Shown: positions 62,169-64,000 of the stretch, piece by piece
Layout: the number at the start of each line of letters is the position of its first letter
How positions within the stretch are numbered: the stretch's first letter is position 1
Assembly (NCBI RefSeq): GCF_028858725.1
Contig: NC_084773.1
Coordinates: 1,726,350 to 1,790,349 of the forward strand
Direction of reading: 5' to 3'
From: Colius striatus
Lineage: Eukaryota > Chordata > Aves > Coliiformes > Coliidae
Length of the DNA: 64,000 bases
Notes under the pieces: generated by a model
Databases searched by the model: none
Seen by the model: only the letters and a program-made list of their open reading frames with translations
Told to the model about the DNA's origin: nothing
Translations under genes and position numbers: made by a program

Positions 62169-63189
62169 ATGTGAGTCACTCGTGAGTTACTCATGAGTCA
62201 ATCTGTGCACAACTAATTGACAGCAGATCTCCCCATATTTACCAAGTACAGTAAAGTGGAATAAAATGCTTTACACCTTTATTTGCATCTCAGTTTTGTC
62301 AACTTGTGTAGCTGTGGCTTAGATGACTTCCAGTTGACTTGTAGTACATGTAGAGTGGAATCTTTTCTGCTTCCAAAAGTCTCTGAATGTGTTTAGACTG
62401 ACTGCTAAAATAAAAAGCGGCTTGCAATGCCTCTTAAAGTATAAGACGGCAACACCATTTCACTTGTTAGATGGATGGCATTAGTGTGTTCTAGAAAACA
62501 ATAGAAAATAGTTGTTTCTGTGGAGTCAGTGTGTAGGGATTGTTATTTCTTTTAATGTACATGTGTGCAGGAAAGTGCTTCATTTGGGGATATCAGAAAA
62601 GCCTGCTTTTCCCTGTCTTTTGAGTAGTTTGCAGCAGATTTGTCATTTTTACCTTTTCTTATGCTGCTTTTTGGAAAATGGTACTTACTTTACATTGATG
62701 GAATAGTGCTTTTGAGGAAACTGCAACATTTTCTTTCAATGGGAAAGTCCTGAGTTGCAGTGTATCTGTAATATTATTATTGCAGTGATATCTGTAAGCA
62801 TTCTGTGGAATTACAGATTCACTGAGCTGATACAAACACTGATACAAATAATGACCTTTGTTGTTGTGAAATATTTAAGTCAGGAATGCAGAAAGCAGTA
62901 AAATGGTATGTTGGAAAGTCTTTCACCTGGAAACTCTCAAGAAAAAATTCCCCTGAAACACTGCAGTGAGAGGAAGGGAAGACAAAGGATCCAGAATGCA
63001 AGCACAAAATGCACGTTTGGAATTCAGTTATGTAACAATACGGAATGATCCATCATTTCTTTTCAGCAATGAGTTCAGGTACCGCTGAAGCCAAGGTAAA
63101 AATATCATTGTGATCCCATGTCCCAGCAGATGTTAGTTCATTGCATCAGTTCTTACCAGTTTAATTCTTCCATTGTTTGTTAGAACATG
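62169..63189. other. Intron 1, nothing recognised
   Basis: AT-rich sequence without a recognisable repeat or exon. It begins with a GAGTCACTCGTGAGTTACTC direct/inverted motif near 62173-62192. Confidence 0.45.
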
Positions 63190-63440
63190 AAGAAATGAGC
63201 TCAAGTTGCACCAGGGGAGGTTTAGATTGGACATTAGGAAGAGCTTTTTCACTGAGAGAGTTATTGAGCATTGGAAGGAGTTGCCCAGGGAGGTGGTGGA
63301 GTCACCATCCTTGGACATAGTCAAAGATGCATAGAGGAGATGCTGAGGGACATGGGTTAGTGCTGGGACTGCCAGTGTGAGGTGACTGGTTGGACTCGAT
63401 GATCTTAAAGGTCTTTTCCAACTGTGACAATTCTGTGAAT
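63190..63440 (+). mobile_element. CR1 LINE 3' end, older subfamily
   Basis: About 250 bp from CACCAGGGGAGGTTTAGATT to a diverged terminus AACTGTGACAATTCTGTGAA. It is related to the 37003 copy. Confidence 0.85.
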
Positions 63441-64000
63441 GTGGATCCTTTTGTTACAGAGGTAATAGCAACAACAAATTCTGGATCAGCATGTGGCTTC
63501 TTTCAATTATTCCTTTTGATGAAAACCCAATGTCACTGAATACTTAAAAGTAAAAAAACCTCCTTCCTTCAGCTGCCCTCCCCTGTAGATGCTGGTGGGC
63601 AAAAGGGCTTGGGGAGAAAGGATAAAGTATATTAAGTTTCAAAAAATGTATGTTTCTAGCCAGAATGATAGTGTGATTAATAATTTCAGGTGTCTCAGGA
63701 TGTGAACTTCAGCTGTTTTATAAACCTTCAGTTCTCTACTTTTTAAGTACAACTTCTAAACCATCACAAAGCACGCCCAGAGGAGCTCTGCAGTACCATT
63801 ACCTTAGAATGTATGACCTGTACCTTGTGGCAGCTGTTGTGTTTGCATGCATGGCAGTTTCACATTAGCTGTTCTTTTTGCCACATCTGTTATCTTGCTA
63901 GTGAATAAACTTTAAAATGACAGCTATTGGCAAATACAAATACTGATCTTGTTTGGAAACTGGTAAGACCATTATTTAGCAAACTTTGTATGTTGATCTT
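63441..64000. other. Intron 1, nothing recognised
   Basis: AT-rich intronic sequence to the window end; no exon 2 of SYN2 was recognised here. Confidence 0.45.

Larger units (their letters stand above)
14283..64000 (+). other. SYN2: SYN2 intron 1 (5' part)
   Basis: Starts with GTAGGT directly after exon 1. The next exon should begin with a G followed by codons for an A-K-x-F-x-G-K-K-like segment; I saw no match after a plausible acceptor on the + strand, so the intron probably runs past the window. It hosts all the CR1 copies listed below. Apart from these I found no second gene on either strand. Confidence 0.75.

Noticed and set aside
4831..63440. Orientation bias of CR1 copies relative to SYN2
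   Set aside because: By count the copies are about evenly split between strands (roughly 10 plus, 11 minus).

Overview
The window is vertebrate, almost certainly bird, nuclear DNA. The evidence is about twenty copies and fragments of the avian/reptilian LINE CR1, an alpharetrovirus-type endogenous retrovirus, AT-rich CpG-poor intergenic and intronic DNA, and a single GC-rich CpG-island promoter. No bacterial-style operon, CRISPR array, tRNA or rRNA gene is visible.

Only one host gene can be supported: the first coding exon of SYN2 (synapsin II), at 13894-14282 on the + strand. It encodes domain A, the low-complexity B linker and the first residues of domain C, and ends at a consensus splice donor (G|GTAGGT). 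The rest of the window (14283-64000) reads as SYN2 intron 1; I found no convincing exon 2.

Layout. 1-661: minus-strand 5' end of an endogenous retrovirus (LTR, tRNA-Trp-type primer binding site, open gag start running off the window edge). 662-12420: intergenic DNA with CR1 pieces at 4831-5268 and 6597-7314. 12421-12545: a CR1 3' end directly upstream of the CpG island. 12546-14640: CpG island and SYN2 promoter, carrying GC boxes, a 53-bp minisatellite (13270-13688) and a perfect EGR1/Zif268 site at its downstream edge, about 200 bp from the start codon. 14283-64000: intron 1, with CR1 copies in both orientations, a 25-base poly-G tract, one possible old LTR-retroelement remnant and otherwise unremarkable sequence.

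The main items for follow-up are: the 53-bp minisatellite with 106-bp higher-order periodicity in the SYN2 promoter; three CR1 copies sharing the same apparently RT-inactivating changes, which suggests a subfamily mobilised in trans; a CR1 inverted sandwich at 61298-62168; and an alpharetrovirus-like ERV with an almost absent leader.
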